A DNA stretch of 64,000 nucleotides from HGM04593 sp045634305 (GTDB taxonomy: Bacteria > Bacteroidota > Bacteroidia > Bacteroidales > Bacteroidaceae), in NCBI GenBank assembly GCA_045634305.1, contig JAZQZZ010000048.1:109550-173549 (forward strand), in the 5' to 3' direction. Under the pieces are notes generated by a model, which was not told the DNA's origin, ran no database searches, and saw only the letters and a list, made by a program, of their open reading frames with translations. Within the stretch, counting starts at the first letter, position 1; each line of letters starts with the position of its first letter. Made by a program: the position numbers and the translations under genes. Shown in pieces: positions 36,420 through 45,890 of the stretch.

Positions 36420-36908
36420 ATGATGAAAAAGATTCTACTTTGCATTGTTGCCGCAATGTTTGCCACAATGACATTTGCACAGCATTCAGGTGCTCCACAG
36501 CGCCAACATAGAGAGTTTAATCCCGAGGAGACAGCTCAACGCCAGACAATGCGTCTGCATCAGGCATTGCAGCTCGACAGCATTCAGTTTCAGGCTGTAT
36601 TTCTCATGAACTATGCCGATGCGCTTACAATGCAGGACAGCATGAAAGTTCGTCGTGAGCGTATGGAAAAGATGCGTGCCGAGGGTAAGAAACCCGAGCG
36701 CGTGCAGCCAAGCGAGGAACAGATGAAAGCAATGATGGAGCTAAGGAAACAGCGTGAGGAGGTGCGCAACGAGCAGATGAAGCAGATACTCACTCCCGAT
36801 CAGTACGAGAGATACCTGAAGATGCAGGAGGAACAGCGCGAGAGAATGCGTGAGATGCGCGGCAAACGCGGCCATGGCCGCCCCGGTGGGTCACGAGGTG
36901 AAATGTAA
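36420..36908 (+). CDS. Small periplasmic Spy/CpxP-like protein
   Basis: A 162-residue exported protein (signal peptide about 1-20, ending TFAQ). The mature part is strongly helical and rich in Met, Gln, Glu and Arg (for example ILTPDQYERYLKMQEEQRER), with an R/G-rich end. It resembles the LTxxQ-containing Spy/CpxP-like proteins common in Bacteroidota (the ILTPDQ segment matches), which act as periplasmic chaperones or stress sensors. The assignment is by overall character, not by a full domain match. Confidence 0.65.
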   Translation: MMKKILLCIVAAMFATMTFAQHSGAPQRQHREFNPEETAQRQTMRLHQALQLDSIQFQAVFLMNYADALTMQDSMKVRRERMEKMRAEGKKPERVQPSEEQMKAMMELRKQREEVRNEQMKQILTPDQYERYLKMQEEQRERMREMRGKRGHGRPGGSRGEM

Positions 36909-36954
36909 AAGCACACTCGTGTGATAAACAGAATGTTTATGCGTTTATGGGCAA

Positions 36955-36986
36955 TTTGCCTGTGAACGCATTATTTATTATCTTCG
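36955..36986 (+). promoter_or_regulatory. Promoter of the ABC-F gene
   Basis: TTTG at 36955-36958 and TATCTTCG at 36979-36986 (one mismatch from TAnnTTTG), 20 bp apart. The start codon is 28 bp downstream. Confidence 0.6.
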
Positions 36987-37014
36987 CGGGCAAAATATAG
37001 CAAATAATGAATTT

Positions 37015-38886
37015 ATGGCAATAGACCTGCAGTTAGAGAACGTATCAAAAAGTTTTGGAGAGCTTGTTCTTTTCAACGATATTTCATTCACTGTTGAGGA
37101 ACGCCAGCGCATCGGGCTCATTGCGTGTAACGGAAAGGGCAAGAGCACGCTGTTGAAGATTATAGCCGGTGAAGAGCCGCTCGACAGCGGTAAAATCACT
37201 CTGCGTGGTGGTGTGCGTGTCGGTTATCTTGAGCAGGAACCCGATTTTGACCCGGCTCTGACTGTCATAGAGGCCTGCCTGCAGCGTAACAGCGAAAAGG
37301 CGGGTGTCATTGCGCGTTACGAGGAGGCTCTTGAGAATGGCGACCATGCTGCCATGCAACATCTTATGGAAGAGATGGACCGCCTTGAGGCCTGGGACTA
37401 TGAAACACGTGCAAAGCAGGTGCTCACAAAACTTAAATTAGAGCGTTTCAACCAACCTGTGAAAGAACTGTCGGGTGGCCAGAAAAAACGCGTGGCATTG
37501 GCCTCTGTGCTCATCGATGAACCGCAACTGATGATTCTTGACGAGCCTACAAACCACTTGGATCTAGAGATGGTTGAGTGGCTCGAGGAGTATCTCTCGC
37601 GCCTCACTGGCAGTCTGCTCATGGTGACCCACGACCGCTATTTCCTTGACAACGTCTGCAACGAAATTATTGAGATTGACGACCGCAGGGTATATCGTTA
37701 CAAGGGCAACTATAGCTACTTCCTGCAAAAGCGCGAAGAGCGCCTGCAGAACCTTGCTGCCGAAACGGCGCGTGCACGCAACCTGTTGCGAACCGAGCTC
37801 GAATGGATGCGCCGTCAGCCCCAGGCACGTGCCCACAAGGCGAAATACCGCATCGATGCGTTCTACAAACTCGAGGAAAAGGCGGCTGCAATGCGCCACG
37901 ACAGCAAGGTGTCGCTTGAGATAAAATCGCAATACATTGGCAATAAGATATTTGTGCTCAATCACTTGTCGAAGGCTTTCGGCGACAGGGTGATAACCAA
38001 GGATTTTACCTACACCTTTTCACGTTATGAGAAATTAGGTATCGTTGGCAACAATGGTACCGGAAAGTCTACATTCATAAAGATGCTGCTTGGGCGCGTT
38101 GCTCCTGATAGCGGTACAATCGACGTTGGCGAGACTGTGAAATGGGGCTACTACAGTCAGGATGGCCTTGCGTTCAATGAGCAGATGAAGGTGATTGATG
38201 TGGTGAAGGATATCGCCGAGGTTATTCCGGTCGCAGGCAAGATGCTCACGGCATCACAGTTCCTGCAGCACTTCCTCTTTACTCCTGAAAAGCAATACAA
38301 CTATGTCTACAAGCTCAGTGGTGGCGAGAAACGTCGCCTGTACTTGTGTACCGTGCTGATGTCGAATCCCAATTTCCTTGTGCTCGACGAGCCTACCAAC
38401 GATCTCGATATCGAGACACTGCAGATACTGGAGGAGTATTTGCGCGATTTCAAAGGGTGCGTAATTGTGGTTAGCCACGACCGTTACTTCATGGACAAGG
38501 TTGTCGATCATATATTCGTGTTCAATGGCGGTGGGGATATAAAGGACTTCCCCGGCAACTATACCGATTGGCGTGACTGGCGCGAGGAGGAAAAGGCAGC
38601 AGCGGCAAAGATTGCAGCCGAAAAGGCTGCAAAAAGCCAACAACCACGGCAGGAACGTCGAACGGAAAGTAAGCGCAAGCTATCCTTCAAGGAACGCAAG
38701 GAATATGAGACTCTCGAGGTGGAGATTATGGAACTGGAGGGGGAGAAGAGTGACATAGAACAGGCTCTTTGCAGCGGCACCCTTGGCAACGACGAACTGG
38801 TTGCAAAGTCACGCCGCATTCAGGAGGTTATCGCACTCATTGACGAAAAGACAATGCGCTGGCTTGAGCTGAGCGAGTATGCTTAA
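37015..38886 (+). CDS. ABC-F family ATPase (Uup-like)
   Basis: A 623-residue soluble protein with two ATPase domains and no membrane part. The first Walker A is ACNGKGKST, the second GNNGTGKST; signatures are LSGGQKKRVALA and LSGGEKRRLYLC. A linker of about 80 residues rich in Arg/Lys lies between the domains, and a C-terminal coiled coil (about 560-623) matches Uup. ABC-F proteins work on the ribosome (translation rescue or antibiotic protection). The Uup-like tail favours a housekeeping role. Confidence 0.9.
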   Translation: MAIDLQLENVSKSFGELVLFNDISFTVEERQRIGLIACNGKGKSTLLKIIAGEEPLDSGKITLRGGVRVGYLEQEPDFDPALTVIEACLQRNSEKAGVIARYEEALENGDHAAMQHLMEEMDRLEAWDYETRAKQVLTKLKLERFNQPVKELSGGQKKRVALASVLIDEPQLMILDEPTNHLDLEMVEWLEEYLSRLTGSLLMVTHDRYFLDNVCNEIIEIDDRRVYRYKGNYSYFLQKREERLQNLAAETARARNLLRTELEWMRRQPQARAHKAKYRIDAFYKLEEKAAAMRHDSKVSLEIKSQYIGNKIFVLNHLSKAFGDRVITKDFTYTFSRYEKLGIVGNNGTGKSTFIKMLLGRVAPDSGTIDVGETVKWGYYSQDGLAFNEQMKVIDVVKDIAEVIPVAGKMLTASQFLQHFLFTPEKQYNYVYKLSGGEKRRLYLCTVLMSNPNFLVLDEPTNDLDIETLQILEEYLRDFKGCVIVVSHDRYFMDKVVDHIFVFNGGGDIKDFPGNYTDWRDWREEEKAAAAKIAAEKAAKSQQPRQERRTESKRKLSFKERKEYETLEVEIMELEGEKSDIEQALCSGTLGNDELVAKSRRIQEVIALIDEKTMRWLELSEYA

Positions 38887-39062
38887 TAAACTTAAAGCAG
38901 GTTCAATCGCACGCAGTGCGGTTAAAGCAACATTTTAGCGAGTGCAACGCAAGTTTACATGTATGTTGCACGGCATGCTGGTACCTCGTAAAACTAAGTC
39001 GCAATTCAATAATTTAGTGTATTGATATGCAATAACAAATGTTTTTTTGCGTTATATCATAG

Positions 39063-39764
39063 ATGAAAAGAACCATTACATACATATTGCTGCTGTTGTT
39101 GCCGCTCTTTGCATTTGCGCAGGAGCGCAAAGTGCAGAACAAACCGTATATCGATTTCCGTCGTCTGCACTACGGTTTTTTCATAGGTACGCACATGCAG
39201 GATATGGAATTCATCAACAACGGCTTTGTAACAGAGAATGGCGAGACATGGTATGCCGACATTGCCAACTACAACCCCGGTTTCAGTGTGGGTGTGCTTG
39301 CCGATTTGAGGCTTAATACCTATATGGCATTGCGTGTAATCCCCACCATGCACTTTGGACAAAACCTTGTCCGCTTCCGTGAACAGCAGAGTGGCGAGAC
39401 GTCAAAACAGTCGGTGAAAACGACATATATTGCAGTTCCTGTACACGTGAAATTTGCAGCCGAGCGTTTCAATAACTATCGCCCATATGTCACTGCCGGT
39501 GTAAGCCCGATGTGGAACCTTACGGTAAAAAAACAACAGCAACTGCTGCTCAAGAAATTTGATTTTATGATAGAGGTCGGTTTCGGTTGTGATTTCTATC
39601 TGCCATTCTTCAAACTTATTCCGGAGCTTAAATTCTCGTTCAGTCCGCTCAATGTCCTCAAAAAGGAACGCAATGATTTGCTTGATGCCAACTATTTGAA
39701 ATTCACACAGTCTGTTGACCGGGTTACAAGCAAGATGATAACATTGTCGCTCTACTTTGAATGA
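39063..39764 (+). CDS. porT: PorT family outer-membrane protein (type IX secretion)
   Basis: A 233-residue exported protein (signal peptide about 1-20). The mature part begins KPYIDFRRLHYGFFIGTHMQD, followed by the GFSVGVLADLRLN segment and a RFNNYRPYVTAGVSPMWN segment. These are the blocks I associate with PorT, an outer-membrane beta-barrel needed for the type IX secretion system. Its presence implies that the cell exports proteins with C-terminal sorting signals; the GH95 enzyme at 47,863 ends in such a tail. It stands alone, 177 bp after the ABC-F gene. Confidence 0.85.
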   Translation: MKRTITYILLLLLPLFAFAQERKVQNKPYIDFRRLHYGFFIGTHMQDMEFINNGFVTENGETWYADIANYNPGFSVGVLADLRLNTYMALRVIPTMHFGQNLVRFREQQSGETSKQSVKTTYIAVPVHVKFAAERFNNYRPYVTAGVSPMWNLTVKKQQQLLLKKFDFMIEVGFGCDFYLPFFKLIPELKFSFSPLNVLKKERNDLLDANYLKFTQSVDRVTSKMITLSLYFE

Positions 39765-39775
39765 TTTGTTGAATT

Positions 39776-39890
39776 AATGTCATCCTTAATGTAGAAAAGA
39801 GTCTTTGGACATTGTGGATTTAAGATTTTTGACTTTAGCCCCTGCGGGCGTCGACCGTTGGTTCACTTCGTTCAAAATGACAGATTACAT
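39776..39890. repeat. REP-like palindromic repeat, copy 2
   Basis: Starts with GTCATCCTTAATGTAG and ends with TTCACTTCGTTCAAAATGAC, so that opposite ends both read inward from GTCAT. The right arm in reverse (GTCATTTTGAACGAAGTGAA) belongs to the same family as the copies at 19,200 and 55,740. Confidence 0.4.
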
Positions 39891-39905
39891 AAATACTTTG
39901 AACTT

Positions 39906-40496
39906 ATGAATGAGATTCGTAAAATGATGTATGTCCACGGCTTTGCGTCATCGGGCAGCTCTGGCACTGTGATGAATTTGCGTCGTAGCCTCCCGGGGTG
40001 GCGTGTTATTGCCCCCGATCTTCCTGTTGACCCTTTTGAGGCATTGGAACTGTTGCGCGCCATTGTTAAGGAAGAGCAGCCCGAGATTGTTGTGGGCACT
40101 TCAATGGGTGGCATGTATACCCAACAGTTGTGGGGGGTGCCGCGCATTGTAGTCAATCCGTCGTTCGAAATGTCGCGTTCACTGCTTTTTGGAAAGATGG
40201 GACGCAACAAATATATGTCCAAACGCAAGGACGGTGCAACCGAATTTCGTATAGACAAGGCCGTGGTGGAGCGTTTCAAGGAGATGGAGAAACACCAATT
40301 CGACGGTATTGCCGAGGATGAGAAACAACTTGTTGTGGGGCTTTTTGGCGACAAGGATCCCGTTGTACACTTCTATCCTCTGATGGCCGAGCTCTATGGT
40401 GAGGAACGCTGCCGCTGGTTCAACGGTGAGCATCGTCTCAATGACAAGATTGTCGACAAGGTGCTGCTACCGCTGATTAAGGAAATGGTGTTTTGA
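39906..40496 (+). CDS. YqiA/YcfP-like alpha/beta hydrolase
   Basis: A 196-residue cytosolic esterase-like protein. The opening MMYVHGFASSG is the oxyanion region typical of the YqiA/YcfP family; the nucleophile elbow is GTSMGGMY (Ser in G-T-S-M-G). The late GDKDPVV holds the acid, and GEHRL the catalytic His. I start at the ATG at 39906, since upstream sequence overlaps the REP-like element. The substrate is unknown. Confidence 0.82.
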   Translation: MNEIRKMMYVHGFASSGSSGTVMNLRRSLPGWRVIAPDLPVDPFEALELLRAIVKEEQPEIVVGTSMGGMYTQQLWGVPRIVVNPSFEMSRSLLFGKMGRNKYMSKRKDGATEFRIDKAVVERFKEMEKHQFDGIAEDEKQLVVGLFGDKDPVVHFYPLMAELYGEERCRWFNGEHRLNDKIVDKVLLPLIKEMVF

Positions 40497-40577
40497 AAAA
40501 CGTAAAAGTGAAAGGTTAAAACAGAAAGGTTGCTTCGCTTTTAACACTCCGTTGGCGGATTTTCCCTATTTTTTTTC

Positions 40578-40585
40578 TATCTTCG
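40578..40585 (+). promoter_or_regulatory. -7 element (TATCTTCG) before the TonB-dependent receptor
   Basis: One mismatch from TAnnTTTG, 35 bp before the TTG start. Confidence 0.4.
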
Positions 40586-40619
40586 CGTTCAATTATAACC
40601 GTACAGTTATTGAACGATA

Positions 40620-42824
40620 TTGAATATTTTATTCTCCATACTTGCGCTGTTGGTGTCACCGATTGAACCTGTCGATTCGGTGCTGCCCTCAATTGATATT
40701 GTCTCGTCGGTGAAGATCTCCGACGACGGGGTCGGCGAATATTCGTTGACTTCGTTGCGTCGTGTGGAACTGGAGAACCGACACATTACATCCGTAAAGG
40801 AGCTCTCGGCTATTGCCCCCAACTTCTATCAGCCCGATTATGGCTCGCGTATGACGTCGTCGATGTATGTGCGTGGCTTCGGTTCTCGCATGGACCAGCC
40901 TGTGGTTGGAATGAACATTGACGGAGTGCCGGTGATGAACAAGAACAATTACGATTTTGAACTCTTTGATATTGACCGTGTGCAGGTGATGCGTGGCGCA
41001 CAGGGTATGCTCTTCGGTCGTAATACCTCGGGCGGTGCAATAAATATCTATACAATGTCGCCGTTCGATTTTCAGGGAAAACGCCTGACACTCGAGTACG
41101 GTACGGCAAACAATGTGCGTGTGAAGGCTTCGCACTATGCCAAGGCTGGCGATATCTTTGCTTGGTCGGTTGGCGTGATGTATAATCACAGCGACGGTCA
41201 TTTCATGAATCATGAACTTGGCAAGAACTGTGATGGCGGTGACAATGCTGCACTGCGCTTGCGTACGCAATGGATGCCAAATGATAATCTGAGCATTGAC
41301 AACACACTTTCAGCCGGATATGTGAACGAGGGTGGTTGGGCATATGGCAGCTACGATTCGGGAACAGGAGAACTGGCGCCTGTGGCGTATAACGACGAGT
41401 GTTCATACAAACGGTTCAATATATCGGACGGCTTTGTGGTGAAGCGCCATTTTGACCGCATGACGATTTTATCGACGACAGGTTATCAATATATCGGTGA
41501 CCGCATGGAACTCGACAATGACTTTCTGCCGCTTGATTACTTTTCAATGGGACAGTATCAAAAGGAACACTCCCTGACGCAAGAGTTTGTTGTCAAGGCT
41601 GATGATTTGGGCAATTTCAACCTTCTAGGTGGTCTATGCGGCTTCTTTAAACATAACAAAATGTCAGCTCCTGTGCACTTTAAAAAGTATGGAATTGACA
41701 ATCTGATATTGAAGAATGCCAATTCTGAATATTATTATCATCTTTTGGGCGATAGGGAACTGTCGTTCGAGGAAGATGATTTTGTCATTGACGATGATTT
41801 TATAATCCCCGCATTTGGTGTTGCTGCATTTGTGCAGGGTGGTGCGTCGTTTGGCGGCTTTGATATCAAGGCCGGCTTGCGTATCGATTACGAATACTCC
41901 TCAATGGACTATGACAGCCGTTCCGCGGTACACTACAGTACGTACAAGGATTTGCGGGACAGAAATGAACTCAACACTGTATTCAAAGGACGCAAGGCCG
42001 TGGATGCCCTTGAACTGTTGCCAAGCCTCTCGGTGTCATATGGCGGCTGTTGGGGTAATGTCTATGCTTCGGCACGTAAAGGCTTCAAGGCCGGTGGCTT
42101 CAATACACAGCTCTTCTCCGATATCCTTAAACAACAGATGATAGGTGAACTTATAGGCAATCCTCAGGATGTCGATGCTTCTTCAACAGTGTATGAGCCC
42201 GAGGAGAACTGGACTTTCGAGCTCGGAACGCATCTTTTGCCGCTTGCAAACGGTGATCTTGATATATCGGCCTCCCTCTTTTATATCGATTGCCGCAACC
42301 AGCAGCTCACGGTGTTCCCTGATGGGGAGAGCACCGGGCGTATGATGTCAAATGCCGGACATTCGTTCAGCACCGGTTTTGAGTTGGGAGCTCGTTATGC
42401 TGTCGGACCGGTTACGGTTGATGCCGGTTTTGGATATGTCTATGCGAAATTCATTGAATACAACCGTGGCGATGCCAACCTTGCCGGTAAAATCCTGCCC
42501 TACGCTCCGCGTGAGACAATGTCGGCAAACATCGCCTATCGCATCCCGGTTCCGCACAGCTTTGCAAACATCTTTGTGCTGAATGTGGGCTGGAATGGCG
42601 TTGGGCGCATATATTGGAATGAGGAGAATACCCTGTCTCAACCGTTCTATGGCCTGTTGTCGGCCTCTCTTGTCTGGGAAAAGGGGCATTGGGGAGCATC
42701 GCTTTGGGGCAAGAACCTGCTGAATGAAAAATACAGTACTTTTTATTTCCGTTCAATAGGCAACGATTTCTTTGCTCAAGGCAAGCCGCTGCATTTTGGA
42801 GTGTCATTTCATGTAAATCTCTAA
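40620..42824 (+). CDS. TonB-dependent outer-membrane receptor
   Basis: A 734-residue receptor. A short signal peptide (about 1-19) is followed by a plug domain (SVKELSAIAPNFYQPDYGSRM...YVRGFGSRMDQPVVGMNIDGVPVMN...RVQVMRGAQGMLFGRNTSGGAINI). The 22-strand barrel ends with the aromatic-terminated strand HFGVSFHVNL. It lacks the N-terminal carboxypeptidase-like domain of SusC proteins and has no SusD partner, so it is a classic siderophore/cobalamin-type receptor rather than a polysaccharide utilisation receptor. The start is an uncommon TTG; no in-frame ATG lies near the signal peptide. A lipoprotein gene follows after 6 bp. Confidence 0.9.
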   Translation: MNILFSILALLVSPIEPVDSVLPSIDIVSSVKISDDGVGEYSLTSLRRVELENRHITSVKELSAIAPNFYQPDYGSRMTSSMYVRGFGSRMDQPVVGMNIDGVPVMNKNNYDFELFDIDRVQVMRGAQGMLFGRNTSGGAINIYTMSPFDFQGKRLTLEYGTANNVRVKASHYAKAGDIFAWSVGVMYNHSDGHFMNHELGKNCDGGDNAALRLRTQWMPNDNLSIDNTLSAGYVNEGGWAYGSYDSGTGELAPVAYNDECSYKRFNISDGFVVKRHFDRMTILSTTGYQYIGDRMELDNDFLPLDYFSMGQYQKEHSLTQEFVVKADDLGNFNLLGGLCGFFKHNKMSAPVHFKKYGIDNLILKNANSEYYYHLLGDRELSFEEDDFVIDDDFIIPAFGVAAFVQGGASFGGFDIKAGLRIDYEYSSMDYDSRSAVHYSTYKDLRDRNELNTVFKGRKAVDALELLPSLSVSYGGCWGNVYASARKGFKAGGFNTQLFSDILKQQMIGELIGNPQDVDASSTVYEPEENWTFELGTHLLPLANGDLDISASLFYIDCRNQQLTVFPDGESTGRMMSNAGHSFSTGFELGARYAVGPVTVDAGFGYVYAKFIEYNRGDANLAGKILPYAPRETMSANIAYRIPVPHSFANIFVLNVGWNGVGRIYWNEENTLSQPFYGLLSASLVWEKGHWGASLWGKNLLNEKYSTFYFRSIGNDFFAQGKPLHFGVSFHVNL

Positions 42825-42830
42825 AGAATT

Positions 42831-43289
42831 ATGAAAAAGATAATATTACTACTGTTTCTACCTTTGTCGTTGCTGTCATGTGTGGATAACGGCACGACGT
42901 TCCCTGAGAATACCGATGGAGTCTATTATGGCAATCTTGTTGTGGGCGACTACACTCAACGTAATGTCGGCATATCGGTGACCGAAACGACAGATACCAC
43001 GGTAGATGTGTTCTTCGACAATGTGAAATTTGCGGCAGCCATGCCGTTGAAAATAGACATTACAGTCAAGGATGTGCCTTGTGTAAAGACCGGCAGTGTG
43101 CTCGGCTTCTCGGCAACGGATATCGACCCATATATGAACCGCGAGAAAGAACCGCAACCCGAATATCGTTTTGCATCCTTTTTGGGTGCTGTTGAGGATG
43201 GCGAACTTGTTATCGAGGCAAGGATGTCCGATGACCTGAAACCATCCCGTGCTGGTAAGAGCTTCAGTTTTAAGGGAACTTGTAATTGA
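42831..43289 (+). CDS. Hypothetical lipoprotein, possibly calycin-like
   Basis: A 152-residue lipoprotein (signal ending at Cys17 in LLSC). The mature part looks all beta: GVYYGNLVVGDYTQRNVGISV, TTVDVFFDNVKFAA, LKIDITVKDVPC and so on, ending KSFSFKGTCN. This pattern resembles the small calycin-like barrel lipoproteins of Bacteroidales, but I cannot confirm it. It is immediately downstream of the TonB receptor and may help in the capture of the same ligand. Confidence 0.7.
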   Translation: MKKIILLLFLPLSLLSCVDNGTTFPENTDGVYYGNLVVGDYTQRNVGISVTETTDTTVDVFFDNVKFAAAMPLKIDITVKDVPCVKTGSVLGFSATDIDPYMNREKEPQPEYRFASFLGAVEDGELVIEARMSDDLKPSRAGKSFSFKGTCN

Positions 43290-43309
43290 TAAAAGTAAAA
43301 ACCATAATT

Positions 43310-44965
43310 ATGAAAAAACTTTTTTTGGCAGTTCTTGCATTTGCAATGAGTCTTGGTGCTGTTGCCCAGGTGAAAGCACGTTGGGGTAGCATTGATGTGC
43401 GCTATCCAATGGATTGTGAAACCGCGGTTGCCGATGAGGCTGTCAGCCATGCTGTGGCTTGGCGTGGTGAGCGTGTAAATCTGCAGCTGGTTGTTAAAAA
43501 CGGCGCAAAGGAGTGCTCTGTCGGGTATATGTTCAGTGATCTTAAAAACGGCAGGAGCGTAATCCCCGCCGCGAATGTCGTTGGTGGCTTTGTGCAACCG
43601 GTGCTCACCGACAAGTTTACCGGCTGTGGCCGTCACGAGGTGGATGCATACGGGGAGGTGCCTGTTGCCGACCTAATTACTGCTGCAGATACAACAGTTT
43701 TTGCTGCCGGTGACCGCCGTGGCTTGTGGCTCACGGTTCAGGTTCCACAAGATGCAAAGCCCGGCATTTACAAGGGAACTGTCGAGCTTGTAGCCGGTGG
43801 CAAGAAAACACGATACGGCTACTCGGTAAAGGTGCTTGACCGTACATTGCCCTCACCAAAGGAGTGGGCTTTCCACCTCGATTTGTGGCAGAATCCATAC
43901 GCAATATCGCGTGTACACAATGTGGAACTGTGGAGTAAAGAGCATTTTGATGTGATGCGTCCTTATATGCTCAAACTGGCATCGGCGGGTCAAAAGGCCA
44001 TCACTGCAACGCTCATTGACCGCCCCTGGGACGGACAGACCTACGACCCTTTCGGCAGCATGGTGACTTGGGTAAAGAAGGCCGACGGCAGTTGGTGGTA
44101 CGATTTCACAATCTTCGACCGTTGGGTGGAGTTTATGATGTCGTGCGGCATTGACAAGGAGATAACCTGCTTCTCAATGATTCCCTGGAAACTCTCTTTC
44201 CGTTATTATGACCAGGCAACCCACTCGCACAAGTATATCAACTGCGCCCCGGGCGAGGAGGCTTACACGCAGTTCTGGGGTGGTATGCTCAGCGCTTTTG
44301 CAGCTCACTTGAAGGAGAAGGGATGGTTTGACAAGACATTCATCTCAATGGATGAGCGCAGTCTGCAGCAGATGCAGGCTGCCATCAAAGTCATCAAGGA
44401 GTATGCACCGGGAATGAAAATTTCAATGGCAGGCAACTATCACCCCGAGATTGAGGCCGACATCCACGACTATTGCCTTGACATATTTGCATACGGTGCA
44501 TATACCCCTGAATTGCTTGCGGAGCGTCGTGCGCAGGGCAAGGTCTCTACCTACTACACATGCTGCAGTGCCGAATATCCCAACCTCTTTACATTCTCGG
44601 ATCCTGCCGATGCGGCATTCATTGCTCTTGAGGCACTTGCAAAGGACCTCGACGGCTATCTGCGCTGGGCATACAACAGCTGGACAGTAACCCCCGAAGA
44701 GGATTCGCGTTTCACAGCATGGCCGGCCGGTGACACATACGTTGTCTATCCGTTTAGCGTAAGTTCAATCCGTTGGGAGCGTCTTGTGCAAGGCATCCAG
44801 TTATTCGAGAAATACAAGATTCTGCTAGCCGAGGCAAAGGCTACAGGTGATGAAGCGCGTGTCGCCGCACTTGAGCAGTTGTTGCGCAGTGTGGATATAA
44901 AGAAAATCTCAACCGACAGCGAGGCTATCGTAAACAGCTTTTCCAACGGTTTGAATGCAATGTAA
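43310..44965 (+). CDS. Secreted DUF4091/GH123-like glycoside hydrolase
   Basis: A 551-residue exported protein (signal peptide about 1-19, ending AVAQ). An N-terminal beta domain (about 20-190) is followed by a TIM-barrel-like domain (DUF4091), with WAFHLDLWQNPYAISRV at its start. The acidic pair Asp348-Glu349 in FISMDERS fits the catalytic Asp-Glu pair of GH123 N-acetyl-beta-galactosaminidases, which use substrate-assisted catalysis. I choose the ATG at 43310, which begins the signal peptide, over one 24 bp upstream. Likely substrate: GalNAc-containing host glycans. It follows the receptor and lipoprotein in one operon. Confidence 0.75.
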   Translation: MKKLFLAVLAFAMSLGAVAQVKARWGSIDVRYPMDCETAVADEAVSHAVAWRGERVNLQLVVKNGAKECSVGYMFSDLKNGRSVIPAANVVGGFVQPVLTDKFTGCGRHEVDAYGEVPVADLITAADTTVFAAGDRRGLWLTVQVPQDAKPGIYKGTVELVAGGKKTRYGYSVKVLDRTLPSPKEWAFHLDLWQNPYAISRVHNVELWSKEHFDVMRPYMLKLASAGQKAITATLIDRPWDGQTYDPFGSMVTWVKKADGSWWYDFTIFDRWVEFMMSCGIDKEITCFSMIPWKLSFRYYDQATHSHKYINCAPGEEAYTQFWGGMLSAFAAHLKEKGWFDKTFISMDERSLQQMQAAIKVIKEYAPGMKISMAGNYHPEIEADIHDYCLDIFAYGAYTPELLAERRAQGKVSTYYTCCSAEYPNLFTFSDPADAAFIALEALAKDLDGYLRWAYNSWTVTPEEDSRFTAWPAGDTYVVYPFSVSSIRWERLVQGIQLFEKYKILLAEAKATGDEARVAALEQLLRSVDIKKISTDSEAIVNSFSNGLNAM

Positions 44966-44975
44966 TTGATTGAAA

Positions 44976-45866
44976 ATGAAAAAGAGAATATTGGGTGTCC
45001 TGTTGCTCCTCTTTTGCTTTCTTGCTGTTGCAGGGGCCAAGGTGTACAAAGTGGAGGATGTGCCCATGGTGCATCTTGCCGACCGCACGCGCTATGTGAG
45101 TAACCCCGATGGGATTCTCTCTCCTGCATCCGTGGCAACAATTGACAGCTTGCTTTTTGCTCTTGAAGGAAAAACAGGTGTTCAAGTGTTGGTGGCTGTG
45201 CTTGGCGATATTGAGGGTGGTGACTGTTTTGACTTTGCCTATCGTTTGGGTAAGGAGAACGGTGTAGGGCAGAAAGAACGTGACAACGGCCTTGTGGTGT
45301 TGCTCTCTACAGGTGAACGATGCGTGCAGTTTGCAACAGGTTATGGTCTTGAAGGCGTAATGCCCGATGCGATATGCAAACGCATACAGCAGCAATATAT
45401 GGTAGAACATTTTGCCAATGGCGACTGGGATGCGGGAATGGTGGCCGGTATGCATGCCGTATGCGGTGTGCTGGATGGCTCAATGGAGAATATTGCCAAT
45501 GAGGATGCCGAAGGGGAACTTATGGCGCTGGCTGTATTCCTGACTATGATTTTTGGCGGTTTGGCTGTTATAATTTTTGCTGTTTGGTATAGTAGCCGTT
45601 GTCCGAATTGTGGGAAACATAAGGTGCAGAGAATTAGTTCACGTATCGTAAACCGTTGTAACGGTTATCTGGTGCGTGAGAATACCTATCGTTGCATGAA
45701 TTGTGGGCATACGTATATGCGTAAAGAGCACACCGATGATAACAGTAATAATCACAGGCGCGGTAGCGTGGTCATAGGCGGTGGCGGTTTTGGCCGTGGC
45801 GGAGGCTTCGGCGGCAGTTTCGGTGGCGGAAGCTTTGGCGGTGGTGGTGCCGGCAGCCGTTTCTGA
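44976..45866 (+). CDS. TPM-domain membrane protein with zinc-ribbon insertion
   Basis: A 296-residue protein. After a signal peptide comes a TPM domain (NPDGILSPASVATIDSLL ... GYGLEGVMPDAICKRI), then one membrane helix (about 185-207). The helix is followed by two CxxC pairs (CPNCGK and CMNCGH) forming a predicted cytoplasmic zinc ribbon, and by a Gly/Phe-rich tail (GGGGFGRGGGFGG). TPM proteins are linked to envelope quality control (photosystem II repair in plants). The lemA gene follows 24 bp downstream, an association common in bacteria. Confidence 0.87.
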   Translation: MKKRILGVLLLLFCFLAVAGAKVYKVEDVPMVHLADRTRYVSNPDGILSPASVATIDSLLFALEGKTGVQVLVAVLGDIEGGDCFDFAYRLGKENGVGQKERDNGLVVLLSTGERCVQFATGYGLEGVMPDAICKRIQQQYMVEHFANGDWDAGMVAGMHAVCGVLDGSMENIANEDAEGELMALAVFLTMIFGGLAVIIFAVWYSSRCPNCGKHKVQRISSRIVNRCNGYLVRENTYRCMNCGHTYMRKEHTDDNSNNHRRGSVVIGGGGFGRGGGFGGSFGGGSFGGGGAGSRF

Positions 45867-45890
45867 GAATATGTATAAACAATAAAAAAT

